Below are positions 1 to 6,595 of a stretch of 9,125 nt of DNA, one piece after another. This DNA is from an uncultured Clostridiaceae bacterium (lineage in GTDB: Bacteria; Bacillota; Clostridia; Lachnospirales; Lachnospiraceae): contig CAMWOF010000081.1 in the NCBI GenBank assembly GCA_947175805.1, forward strand, positions 1 through 9,125, written 5' to 3'. A program made the translations under genes and the position numbers. Each line of letters starts with the position of its first letter. Position 1 is the stretch's first letter. A model generated the notes under the pieces. That model saw only the letters and a list, made by a program, of their open reading frames with translations. It ran no database searches and was not told the origin of the DNA.

Positions 1-9
1 CGTGATTAT

Positions 10-15
10 TATAAT
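10..15 (+). promoter_or_regulatory. Candidate -10 element (TATAAT) near window edge
   Basis: A perfect TATAAT hexamer lies about 70 bases before the aldo/keto reductase start. Its -35 would fall outside the window, so the promoter cannot be confirmed. If it is real, transcription would begin near position 22, just inside the hairpin at 19-52, which would then sit at the very 5' end of the mRNA. AT-rich DNA gives such hexamers by chance. Confidence 0.25.
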
Positions 16-18
16 GTA

Positions 19-52
19 AATAATTATGATTGCGACAGCAATCGTGATTATT
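19..52 (+). other. 15-bp hairpin upstream of the aldo/keto reductase
   Basis: Bases 19-33 pair with 38-52 around a GACA loop. The stem has 15 pairs, two of them G-U, and its core is GATTGC/GCAATC. No T-run follows, so it is not a standard terminator for an upstream gene. A 13-base direct repeat (CGTGATTATTATA at 1-13 and 43-55) overlaps the 3' arm. It could be a 5' mRNA structure, an operator dyad or part of a repeat that extends outside the window. Confidence 0.4.
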
Positions 53-82
53 ATATGTGATATTTAGTAAATGGAGGTAGCG

Positions 83-1261
83 ATGCAGTACAGGAATAAT
101 AAAAAGGGAGAGCCGATTTCTATCCTCGGATACGGCTGTATGCGGTTTTCCAAGAAGGGAAACAGTATTGATTTGGACAAGGCGCAAGAGGAAGTGAAGC
201 TTGCTATAGAGGGTGGTGTAAACTACTTTGACACTGCGTATCTATATCCGGGAAACGAGGTGGCAGTCGGTGAGATTATGGAGCGGCTCCACTGCCGTGA
301 GAAGGTAAATATTGCAACAAAGCTGCCGCAGTATCTGATAAAAACGGCGGGTGCCATAGACAAATATTTTAACGAGGAACTAAAGCGGTTAAAAACCGAT
401 TATGTGGATTACTATTTAATGCATATGCTGACGGATGTAGCCGCATGGGAGAAGCTGAAACGCCTTGGGATTGAGGACTGGATTGCCAAGAAGAAGCAAA
501 GCGGCGCCATCCGTAACCTTGGATTTTCTTTCCATGGAGATACTCAGAAGTTTTTGGAAATCTTAGACGCTTATGACTGGGATTTTTGCCAGATACAGTA
601 CAATTATATGGATGAGAATACCCAGGCAGGGCGTGCCGGACTGCAGGCAGCGGCGAAAAAAGGAATTCCGGTCATCATCATGGAACCCCTGCGGGGCGGC
701 AAGCTGGTGGATTTGCTGCCCACCGGAGCAAAGCAGTTGATTGCGGAGCATGAGACAAAACGTACTGCTGCAGAGTGGGCGCTTCGCTGGCTCTGGGAGC
801 AGCCGGAGGTTACCTGCATTTTGTCGGGCATGAATTCAACCGCCATGGTAGAGGAAAATATGCGCATTGCCTCTGAGGTGCAGGTAGGGGAATTCACTGA
901 TAGCGACCGTAAGATGATAGCCGATATCAAAGCGGAAATTAACAAAAACGTAAAAGTGAACTGTACGGGCTGCTGTTATTGCATGCCGTGCCCAAAGGGC
1001 GTGGATATTCCGGGAACCTTCCGTTGTTATAATGAAATGTATACCGAGAACAAGGCTACTGGCAGGCAGGAGTATTTGCAGACGACTGGGCTGCAAAAGG
1101 AGACTAAAGATGCATACCAATGCATAGAGTGTGGCAAATGTGAGCAGCACTGTCCGCAGCATCTGCCTATTAGACAGCATTTAAAAGAGGCGAGAAGGGA
1201 GCTTCAGCCATGGTATTACCGGGTAGTGCTGAAAATTGTCCGCCTGTTTAAATTCTGGTAA
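83..1261 (+). CDS. Aldo/keto reductase with C-terminal double [4Fe-4S] ferredoxin domain
   Basis: This is a predicted cytoplasmic oxidoreductase of 392 residues, of the AKR subgroup that carries a ferredoxin-like tail (COG1453 type). The N-terminal TIM-barrel part shows the AKR tetrad: D50 and Y55 in FDTAYLYPGNE, K80 in NIATK and H114 in YYLMH. The barrel motif GFSFHG and a late NPxxG-like region are also seen. The C-terminal part has two cysteine sets, CTGCCYCMPCP and CIECGKCEQHCP, each matching a [4Fe-4S] cluster site. This suggests coupling of carbonyl reduction to iron-sulfur electron transfer; the substrate is unknown. The start at 83 is preferred to the in-frame ATG at 71, because GGAGG (73-77) sits five bases before it and would otherwise lie inside the gene. 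It is probably co-transcribed with the methyltransferase 38 bases downstream. The last 20 residues are basic and aromatic and might form an amphipathic helix. Confidence 0.9.
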   Translation: MQYRNNKKGEPISILGYGCMRFSKKGNSIDLDKAQEEVKLAIEGGVNYFDTAYLYPGNEVAVGEIMERLHCREKVNIATKLPQYLIKTAGAIDKYFNEELKRLKTDYVDYYLMHMLTDVAAWEKLKRLGIEDWIAKKKQSGAIRNLGFSFHGDTQKFLEILDAYDWDFCQIQYNYMDENTQAGRAGLQAAAKKGIPVIIMEPLRGGKLVDLLPTGAKQLIAEHETKRTAAEWALRWLWEQPEVTCILSGMNSTAMVEENMRIASEVQVGEFTDSDRKMIADIKAEINKNVKVNCTGCCYCMPCPKGVDIPGTFRCYNEMYTENKATGRQEYLQTTGLQKETKDAYQCIECGKCEQHCPQHLPIRQHLKEARRELQPWYYRVVLKIVRLFKFW

Positions 1262-1299
1262 TTGCACAATCAAATTGTATATGAGGGAGGAAGGTCGTC

Positions 1300-2070
1300 A
1301 TGGATGCATATACATCCTTCGCAGAGGTTTACGATACATTTATGGACGACATTCCCTATGGGGAATGGAGTGCATATATCATTGATTTGTTAAAGGAATA
1401 CGGAATCTCGGAAGGGATTGTGGCGGATTTGGGATGCGGTACGGGGACGGTGACCAGGCTTCTGGCAGCAGCGGGCTATGACATGATAGGGATTGATTCT
1501 TCTCCGGATATGCTGGATGTGGCAAGGGCGGCATCATGCCCGGACGCAGATGCCAAACAGCATGAGATTTTGTATCTTTTGCAGGATATGCGGGAATTTG
1601 AACTCTATGGCACGGTGGCGGCAGTGGTCAGTGTCTGTGACTGTATCAATTATATCACGGAGCCGGAAGAGCTTTTGCAGGTGTTTCGCCTGGTGAACAA
1701 CTATCTTGACCCGCAAGGGGTCTTTATTTTTGATTTTCACCCGGAGGGCTATTACCGGGAAGTGCTTGGTGATAATATATTTGCCGAGGACAGGGAGGAT
1801 ATGAGCTTTATCTGGGAAAATGAATACGATATGGAGAGTCATATAAACTTATATGAATTGAGTTTTTTTGTCAGAGGCGCAGACGGGCGGTATGATAAAT
1901 ACCGTGAGATTCATCAGCAGCGGGGATATGCGCTGGATGAGATGCAGGCATTGATAGAGGCATCAGGGCTTCAGTTTATTGCCATGTATGACGCACTTAC
2001 AAAGGAGCCTGCCGGAAAAGATTGTGAGCGGGTATATGTGGTGGCGCGGGAACAGGGGAAAAAGCTATAA
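1300..2070 (+). CDS. Class I SAM-dependent methyltransferase
   Basis: This is a 256-residue, probably soluble enzyme of the Rossmann-type methyltransferase superfamily. SAM-binding motif I is DLGCGTGT (residues 43-50). The acidic end of strand 2 is D66 in IGIDSSPDML. LLQDMREFEL (about 93-102) matches the motif that contacts the adenine, and VVSVCDCINYI (about 109-119) lies at the strand 4 position. The N-terminal YDTFMDDIPYGEW segment is typical of small-molecule methyltransferases of this type. The substrate cannot be read from the sequence. The ATG is preceded by GGGAGG (1285-1290) at nine bases. The gene lies 26 bases before hslO, with no terminator between, so the two are likely one operon. 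A link to Hsp33 function is not shown. Confidence 0.88.
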   Translation: MDAYTSFAEVYDTFMDDIPYGEWSAYIIDLLKEYGISEGIVADLGCGTGTVTRLLAAAGYDMIGIDSSPDMLDVARAASCPDADAKQHEILYLLQDMREFELYGTVAAVVSVCDCINYITEPEELLQVFRLVNNYLDPQGVFIFDFHPEGYYREVLGDNIFAEDREDMSFIWENEYDMESHINLYELSFFVRGADGRYDKYREIHQQRGYALDEMQALIEASGLQFIAMYDALTKEPAGKDCERVYVVAREQGKKL

Positions 2071-2096
2071 AAAAGGAACAAAAAAGGAGTATCTAA

Positions 2097-3008
2097 ATGA
2101 GTGACTATATTATCAGGGGAACGGCAGGCAAGGGGCGTGTCAGATTCTTTGCGGCGACTACGAGGGAATTAGCGGAAACGGCGAGGCAAATCCATCATAC
2201 CGGAAGGGTAGCTACCGCTGCCCTTGGCAGGCTGCTTACCGGCGGCGCCATGATGGGCGCTATGTGCAAAAATGAACAGGATTTGCTGACTCTGCAGATT
2301 CGCTGTGACGGTCCAATCGGCGGACTGGTGGTGACTGCGGATGCCTCTGCAAATGTAAAGGGGTATGCGGTACATCCCGGAATAGAACTGCCGCCAAAAG
2401 AAAACGGTAAGCTGGATGTGGGCGCTGCCTTGGGAAACGGCATACTCTATGTGGTGAAGGATATTGGATTAAAGGAGCCGTATATTGGACAGACAGAGCT
2501 GGTAACGGGAGAGATTGCCGAGGATTTGACCAGCTATTTTGCAATCAGTGAGCAGGTGCCTACAGCGGTTGCCCTGGGCGTCCTGGTGGACAAGAATGAC
2601 ACGGTTAAGCAGGCAGGCGGCTTTATTGTGCAGATGCTGCCGGGAGAGGGAATGTCGCAGGAGGAGGCCTTGGAATATGAGAATATGATTGATATGCTGG
2701 AGCTTCGGCTGGCTGCCTTTGCGTCCGTTACCTCACTCATGGAGGAGGGCATGCAGCCGGAACAGATGATGGAAGCCTTATTTCAGGATTATGATATGGT
2801 TATCCATGACAGGCTGGAGACGAAATATGCATGTAACTGTTCTAAGGAGCGGGTGGAAAATGCCGTTGCCAGCATTGGGAAAAAGGATATTCAGGAAATG
2901 ATAGATGACAATAAGCCCGTGGAGGTAAACTGCCAATTCTGCAATAAGCATTATATTTTTGAGGTGGAGGACTTAAGACAGCTCATTACCTATGATGAAG
3001 AAGCATAG
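2097..3008 (+). CDS. hslO: Hsp33 redox-regulated chaperone
   Basis: Hsp33 is a cytosolic holdase that is inactive when reduced and zinc-bound. It is activated when oxidants such as hypochlorite or peroxide plus heat oxidise its cysteines. The 303-residue length fits the family. The N-terminal substrate-binding domain starts with the typical RGTAGKGRVRFFAATT and has the conserved QIRCDGPIGGLVVTADA strand (about 67-83). The C-terminal redox switch is intact: CNC (C246 and C248) and CQFC (C279 and C282), which together bind one zinc. The linker between domains is the methionine- and glutamate-rich stretch near 195-245. GGAG (2086-2089) seven bases before the ATG supports the start. It is the last gene of a plus-strand run and ends just before a bidirectional terminator. 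All four zinc ligands are present, so it should be functional. Confidence 0.97.
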   Translation: MSDYIIRGTAGKGRVRFFAATTRELAETARQIHHTGRVATAALGRLLTGGAMMGAMCKNEQDLLTLQIRCDGPIGGLVVTADASANVKGYAVHPGIELPPKENGKLDVGAALGNGILYVVKDIGLKEPYIGQTELVTGEIAEDLTSYFAISEQVPTAVALGVLVDKNDTVKQAGGFIVQMLPGEGMSQEEALEYENMIDMLELRLAAFASVTSLMEEGMQPEQMMEALFQDYDMVIHDRLETKYACNCSKERVENAVASIGKKDIQEMIDDNKPVEVNCQFCNKHYIFEVEDLRQLITYDEEA

Positions 3009-3027
3009 CATATAAATATATCAAAAA

Positions 3028-3068
3028 GATGCCGCACGAACTGATTAAAAATCAGTTCGCGCGGCATC
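3028..3068. terminator. Bidirectional intrinsic terminator between hslO and the acidic-protein gene
   Basis: Bases 3028-3045 pair with 3051-3068. The stem has 17 paired bases and one A-C mismatch around an A-rich loop. On the plus strand CTCTTTT follows (3069-3075). On the minus strand the flank 3023-3027 reads as TTTTT after the stem. The hairpin therefore works as a terminator in both directions and serves two convergent genes: hslO ends 19 bases before it and the minus-strand gene ends 28 bases beyond it. Confidence 0.92.
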
Positions 3069-3096
3069 CTCTTTTAATATAAAAATATGATGTTGG

Positions 3097-3879
3097 TTAG
3101 TATCCAAAGGAAGCCTCGTCTAACATATCCTGCTCAATTAAAACCTCCGGATCCTCAGATACGTCTGACAATCCCTCCATGTCGTAACAGGTTGGTGTAT
3201 CATCGCTGTCGTCTGAAGTAAAAGCGCTTGCAGCTGCCTTTCTGTTGGCAGCATCGTAAATATCGCCGATGGTTTCTATGGTAATGGTAGGAACTCTGTT
3301 CTCCTGAACAGGTGTAGTGTCAAATTCCTCTTCGGTCAAGTCATCCTCCGCAGTGGAATCCTCCTCTGCCGGTATATCCTCCTCAAAAGAGGCATCCTCC
3401 GTCAGCGCATTTTCTGTCAGAGAAGCGTCCCGTTGCAGAAAATCCTGGATTGATTCTATTTTGTTTGACGTTTCCTCTGGTTCCTCAGCGCTATCGGACA
3501 CCTCATCAGAACTGCTTACTGTCTCCTCAATATGCACTGTATCTTCTTCGGCATCACTGCTGTCGGAAACATTATCTGTGGCGGCTTCCTCAGTGTCAGA
3601 ATCTTCCTCGGATGTCTCCTGCGAGCCTGTGTCTAAGGAGACATAAGTTCTGTCAGAGCTGCTGCTGGTATCATGGAACAGATATTCGTCTTCCTCAAAA
3701 AAATCATCTTCCTCCTTTTTGAAGAACGCTTTGAGCTGCGCAAGGCGTTTATCCACATCTAATTTTGTGTATAGCGCACTCTCTCTGATTTTGTCTCTGA
3801 AAATGTAGCATGCACTGCCGATTGCTGCGCCTGCAACCAATGCAACCACAATCTTTCCTAGTAACCCTTTTTTTGCCAT
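3097..3879 (-). CDS. Membrane-anchored protein with long acidic Ser/Glu/Asp-rich tail (YtxH-like N-terminus)
   Basis: This is a hypothetical protein of 260 residues. Residues 1-4 are basic. Residues 7-26 form one glycine- and alanine-rich hydrophobic segment, likely a membrane anchor, followed by a charged helical stretch (about 27-60) like the start of YtxH-domain proteins. Residues about 56-190 are low-complexity and strongly acidic, with many Ser, Glu, Asp and Thr. A more ordered patch, VPTITIETIGDIYDAANRKA (196-215), and a short acidic end follow. The start at 3879 is chosen because AAGGAG lies seven bases before it. The in-frame upstream ATG at 3939 lacks such a site, and its extra 20 residues precede the basic-plus-hydrophobic start. 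By the positive-inside rule the acidic tail might lie outside the membrane, but this is inference. No enzyme motif is visible. It is transcribed alone, divergent from the glycosyltransferase. Confidence 0.75.
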   Translation of the reverse strand: MAKKGLLGKIVVALVAGAAIGSACYIFRDKIRESALYTKLDVDKRLAQLKAFFKKEEDDFFEEDEYLFHDTSSSSDRTYVSLDTGSQETSEEDSDTEEAATDNVSDSSDAEEDTVHIEETVSSSDEVSDSAEEPEETSNKIESIQDFLQRDASLTENALTEDASFEEDIPAEEDSTAEDDLTEEEFDTTPVQENRVPTITIETIGDIYDAANRKAAASAFTSDDSDDTPTCYDMEGLSDVSEDPEVLIEQDMLDEASFGY

Positions 3880-3951
3880 ATAACCGCTCCTTTTTAAAAT
3901 AATATCGCACCTAAAATCAGAAATTATTGTGCCGCCCATAATATATTTCTG

Positions 3952-3960
3952 ATAATAGCA
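3952..3960 (-). promoter_or_regulatory. Candidate extended -10 promoter for the minus-strand gene
   Basis: On the minus strand this reads TGCTATTAT, an extended -10 (TGn plus a TATAAT-like hexamer). It would start transcription about 65 bases before the ATG at 3879. No good -35 lies 17 bases upstream. TATAGT (minus strand, 3970-3975) is an alternative -10. Which is used cannot be decided from sequence. Confidence 0.3.
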
Positions 3961-4008
3961 TACTCAGATACTATAATTCTAATACTTATTTTACAAAAAA
4001 GCAAGAAA

Positions 4009-4054
4009 ATTGTACCATAGTCAACGATGTAATTGTACATTAGTCAATGATGTA
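4009..4054. repeat. Two tandem 23-bp direct repeats in the divergent intergenic region
   Basis: Copies 4009-4031 and 4032-4054 agree at 20 of 23 positions, and they abut exactly. Each contains ATTGTAC, AGTCAA and GATGTA. The second has a small dyad TACAT-N9-ATGTA. They lie about 75-120 bases before the predicted start of transcription of the glycosyltransferase and upstream of the minus-strand gene. Their position suits a shared operator, but no regulator is identified. Confidence 0.7.
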
Positions 4055-4092
4055 ATCCTATAAGACTGATGGAACTGCTTTTGGCACTGCAG

Positions 4093-4121
4093 TTGACTTT
4101 GTTTCAAAGACACGCTATACT
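4093..4121 (+). promoter_or_regulatory. Sigma-A promoter for the SRP-like leader and glycosyltransferase
   Basis: TTGACT (4093-4098) and TATACT (4116-4121) are separated by exactly 17 bases, and each is one base off consensus. Transcription should begin near 4128. That gives a leader of about 88 bases carrying the SRP-Alu-like element before the ATG at 4216. An inverted repeat, AACTGC/GCAGTT at 4073-4078 and 4089-4094, overlaps the -35 and could be an operator. Confidence 0.75.
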
Positions 4122-4130
4122 TAAAATTCT

Positions 4131-4190
4131 AAGTAGCCGGAGCGTTTGCGGTGCCCTGTACCAACAATCCGCTATAGCTGGAGCACTACT
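4131..4190 (+). ncRNA. SRP RNA Alu-domain-like element (partial, no S-domain) in mRNA leader
   Basis: The bases GCGGTGCCCTGTA (4148-4160) and AATCCGCTATAGC (4166-4178) closely match, from memory, the conserved 5' Alu domain of the long SRP RNA of Firmicutes. In that fold, CCAAC (4161-4165) and GCTGG (4177-4181) form helix 4 with one A-C mismatch, closing the AATCCGCTATA loop. GCGGTG is the helix 3 loop that docks with it, and TGTA is the conserved turn. Upstream GG(A)GC (4139-4143) can pair with GCCC. The long helix 5 and the S-domain signature (GGAAGGAAGCAGC) are absent downstream and elsewhere in the window, so this is not a working full SRP RNA. It may be a duplicated ffs 5' end or an Alu mimic in the leader. 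The match has not been tested by a covariance search. Confidence 0.6.
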
Positions 4191-4215
4191 CTTATCATAA
4201 ACGGAGGATCAAGCA

Positions 4216-6501
4216 ATGGCACACAATGAGAAAAGAAATACAATGGAACGCCTGCAGGAGCTGATAGCCGGGGAAAGCTATGAAAAAGCGGATCAGGTAT
4301 TTCAGGACTATCTGTCTCAAGGCGGGCAGTATGATGATGAGTTGGCAATTTATGATGCCGCCATTGGGCAGGGCATGGGAAATAGTGAGCGTATCTGGGT
4401 GGCAATCTGTCAGGGACTTCTTGTCAATCCGGAGAATTATGAACTATATGTGCTGATGGGGGATTATTATCTGGATGAGAACGGAGAGCAGTCATGTCTT
4501 TGCTATGAACATGCCCTTGCATGCTGTCAGAACCAGGAGGATCAGGCACAGATTAAGGAGATGCAGCGGCAGCTGACGGAGGACTGCGGAATTTCGGCAG
4601 GCCGGACCGCAGTCGTGATTTGGTGCCATGGCGGGGTAGATTCTGTAAGGCGGTGTGTGGAGAGTGTCCGCAGGACACTGACCGGATGCGCCGGACAGAT
4701 TGTGGCTGTGGCAGACCAATGCGAACCGGCAGGACAGGAATGGCTCAGGCAGCAAAAGGATTTGATTCTGGTAGAAATGGCAGCCGATTGGGAAAGCTCT
4801 CAGGTATGGGAAAAGGGAATCGCCGGTGCCTGGGCGGATGCAGACTGTTTTCTGATGGACAGTGATGTCATTTTGCCGGAGCATGCATTGTTCTGGCTGC
4901 GGATGACGTTGTACGGCTCGGGTGCGGTGGGAACAGTGGGGAGTATGTCCTGCTTTGTCGTCAATTCCCGTTTGTCCGGTTTAGTGAAAGAGGCAGGCGC
5001 AGGCATGGACAACCTGAACCGGCTCGCAAGGCGGATTAATGTACCTATGAGATATCCCTGTGAGCTGGTGCCATGGATGAAGGGTTCGGCAGTGCTGATC
5101 CGGCGGCAGGTGCTTATGCAGGCGGGAATTCCTTGTGAACGTCCTACAAGTGCCGGATTTATGAGCCGGGATTATGGGCGGAAAGTAGAAGCCGCCGGTT
5201 ACCGGAATCTTCTCTGTGAAAACAGTTTTCTTCTGAATCAGAGGGGCGAAGCAGATGGTTTGGACGATGTGGGGAAAACCTGCTGCACATCCGGTAGAGA
5301 GTCCGGAGCCCGGAGCCGGAGATTTCTTTTGTTTTATGCAGGCAATGAAAGAGGTTATTATCAGGATACAAAATATTTTTCTGACCAGATATCAACAGCG
5401 CTGCGCCAAAGAGGACATCAGACTTTTATCTGCGATTTGGCCAGAGGTTCTCATGACGCCGGGGAGATGGAGGCATATCTGGCGAAGGGTGTGGATGCGG
5501 CGCTTACCATTGACGGTGAGGCGATTCAGGATGAGGGCTTGTGGCAGCTTTGGAACGAGCTGGGGGCTTTGGTGGTGAACATTCTTGTGGATCCGCCATT
5601 TCATATGGATCTTTGGCCTCATCTGGAGAATCCCGGTATCGAGCGGTATCTGCTGCTCTGTACGGATGAGAACCATGTGGAATATGTGAAGCGGTACTTC
5701 CCTCAGGTGAAGAATGTGGAATTTATGCCTCATGGAGGAACTCCGGTGGAGGGAAGACCAATTCCATGGAAAGAGAGAAGTGTAGATCTGCTTTTTTCCG
5801 GTACCTATAGCAAACCGGAGAGATTTATGAATGTTATGAAACGGGTCATGAAGCTGGAGGATTTTAAAATTTACGCCGGTATAGGTGAGCGGATTTTACA
5901 GGAAAGCAGCCTGTCTGTAGAACAGGCGGTGGCAGAGGCCTTGTTCTCGGGTAATGCGCCCCTGACTCCTACAAGGATTAATGAAACGATAACCGGAACG
6001 AGTCTTTTGGACGCCTGGGTGCGTATGGTGATGCGTGAGCGTGTGGTGACGGCGCTTGTGGAGGGCGGTGTTGATCTCCATGTTTTGGGTGATGGCTGGC
6101 AAGATTGTCCTGGTGCAGAGAGCGGGCGGATTCACAGGCTGTCCAAGGAGCGGATTCCTTTGGGGGACACGCTGCAGTGGATGGAGAATTCCAAAATCTG
6201 TCTCAATGTGATGCCTTGGTTCAAGGCGGGAAGCCATGAGAGGGTATTTAATGCTATGCTGCGCAGCTCCTTGGTTTTGACAGATCCCAGCAGCTATTTA
6301 CAGAAACATTTCAGGGATGGGGAGTCCATTGTCTATTATTCTCTGAAAGAATTGGAGAAGCTTCCGGAGATTGTACGCAGTCTCCTGGAGAATCAGGAAC
6401 AGGCAGAGGTCATTGCCGCAAATGGATATGAACAGGCAGAGGCTTTCACCTGGGAGCATTATGTGGAGAATCTGCTGGCGAAGATGGAAAAATTATTCTA
6501 A
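4216..6501 (+). CDS. Two-domain glycosyltransferase: helical N-terminus, GT-A (GT2-like) and CgeB-like GT-B
   Basis: This is a 761-residue protein with no signal peptide or membrane segment seen. Residues 1-125 are helical and resemble tetratricopeptide-like repeats. Residues about 130-345 look like a family 2 GT-A domain, with a first strand TAVVIWCHGG, the helix DSVRRCVESVRRTL and a DxD-type metal site DSD (215-217) in FLMDSDVILPEHA. A Cys/Gly/Ser/Arg linker (345-367) leads to a GT-B part. RFLLFYAGNERGYYQD to about 505 resembles DUF3880, and residues about 520-758 resemble the CgeB/Glyco_trans_1_2 domain, with LLFSGTYSKPERF, LHVLGDGW and SHERVFNAML. Such proteins are often linked to glycosylation of surface proteins, flagellin or polysaccharides in Clostridia, but no target is seen here. 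GGAGG (4203-4207) lies eight bases before the ATG. Two different catalytic folds in one chain suggest sequential sugar additions; this is inference. Confidence 0.82.
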   Translation: MAHNEKRNTMERLQELIAGESYEKADQVFQDYLSQGGQYDDELAIYDAAIGQGMGNSERIWVAICQGLLVNPENYELYVLMGDYYLDENGEQSCLCYEHALACCQNQEDQAQIKEMQRQLTEDCGISAGRTAVVIWCHGGVDSVRRCVESVRRTLTGCAGQIVAVADQCEPAGQEWLRQQKDLILVEMAADWESSQVWEKGIAGAWADADCFLMDSDVILPEHALFWLRMTLYGSGAVGTVGSMSCFVVNSRLSGLVKEAGAGMDNLNRLARRINVPMRYPCELVPWMKGSAVLIRRQVLMQAGIPCERPTSAGFMSRDYGRKVEAAGYRNLLCENSFLLNQRGEADGLDDVGKTCCTSGRESGARSRRFLLFYAGNERGYYQDTKYFSDQISTALRQRGHQTFICDLARGSHDAGEMEAYLAKGVDAALTIDGEAIQDEGLWQLWNELGALVVNILVDPPFHMDLWPHLENPGIERYLLLCTDENHVEYVKRYFPQVKNVEFMPHGGTPVEGRPIPWKERSVDLLFSGTYSKPERFMNVMKRVMKLEDFKIYAGIGERILQESSLSVEQAVAEALFSGNAPLTPTRINETITGTSLLDAWVRMVMRERVVTALVEGGVDLHVLGDGWQDCPGAESGRIHRLSKERIPLGDTLQWMENSKICLNVMPWFKAGSHERVFNAMLRSSLVLTDPSSYLQKHFRDGESIVYYSLKELEKLPEIVRSLLENQEQAEVIAANGYEQAEAFTWEHYVENLLAKMEKLF

Positions 6502-6520
6502 AGTTATGATTAGAAAATGC

Positions 6521-6541
6521 CAGGCTTAAAAAGCAAGCCTG
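6521..6541 (+). other. Hairpin after the glycosyltransferase gene (weak terminator or processing site)
   Basis: CAGGCTT (6521-6527) pairs with AAGCCTG (6535-6541) around a 7-base loop. No T-run follows, so efficient termination is doubtful, and the next gene is probably partly read through from the glycosyltransferase promoter. No other clear promoter is seen before the small membrane protein gene. Confidence 0.4.
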
Positions 6542-6546
6542 ACCGG

Positions 6547-6586
6547 GTTACATGCTCCTTGGGAGCATTAGATATATGTATGGAGG
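6547..6586 (+). repeat. Hairpin plus ribosome binding site cassette, copy 1
   Basis: ATGCTCC (6552-6558) pairs with GGAGCAT (6562-6568) over a 3-base loop. It is followed by GA-ATAT and then GGAGG (6582-6586). Bases 6552-6577 resemble 7472-7497 before trpE, including the hairpin and the downstream GAYATAT. No T-run follows, so it is not a terminator. It could be a small dispersed repeat that moves with start sites, or an mRNA structure acting on translation. Confidence 0.5.
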
Positions 6587-6595
6587 TTCATGAAA

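Noticed and set aside
1266..1278. ACAAT/ATTGT inverted repeat between the reductase and methyltransferase genes
   Set aside because: A five-pair AT-rich stem with a 3-base loop and no T-run is too weak to call a terminator or operator.
3317..3646. Plus-strand Ser-rich open frame
   Set aside because: It is the antisense of the acidic repeat-like coding region; Glu/Ser-rich coding on one strand gives Ser-rich open frames on the other.
3880..3939. Longer N-terminus for the acidic membrane protein
   Set aside because: The internal ATG at 3879 has AAGGAG seven bases upstream and gives the expected basic-then-hydrophobic start. The upstream ATG has no such site.
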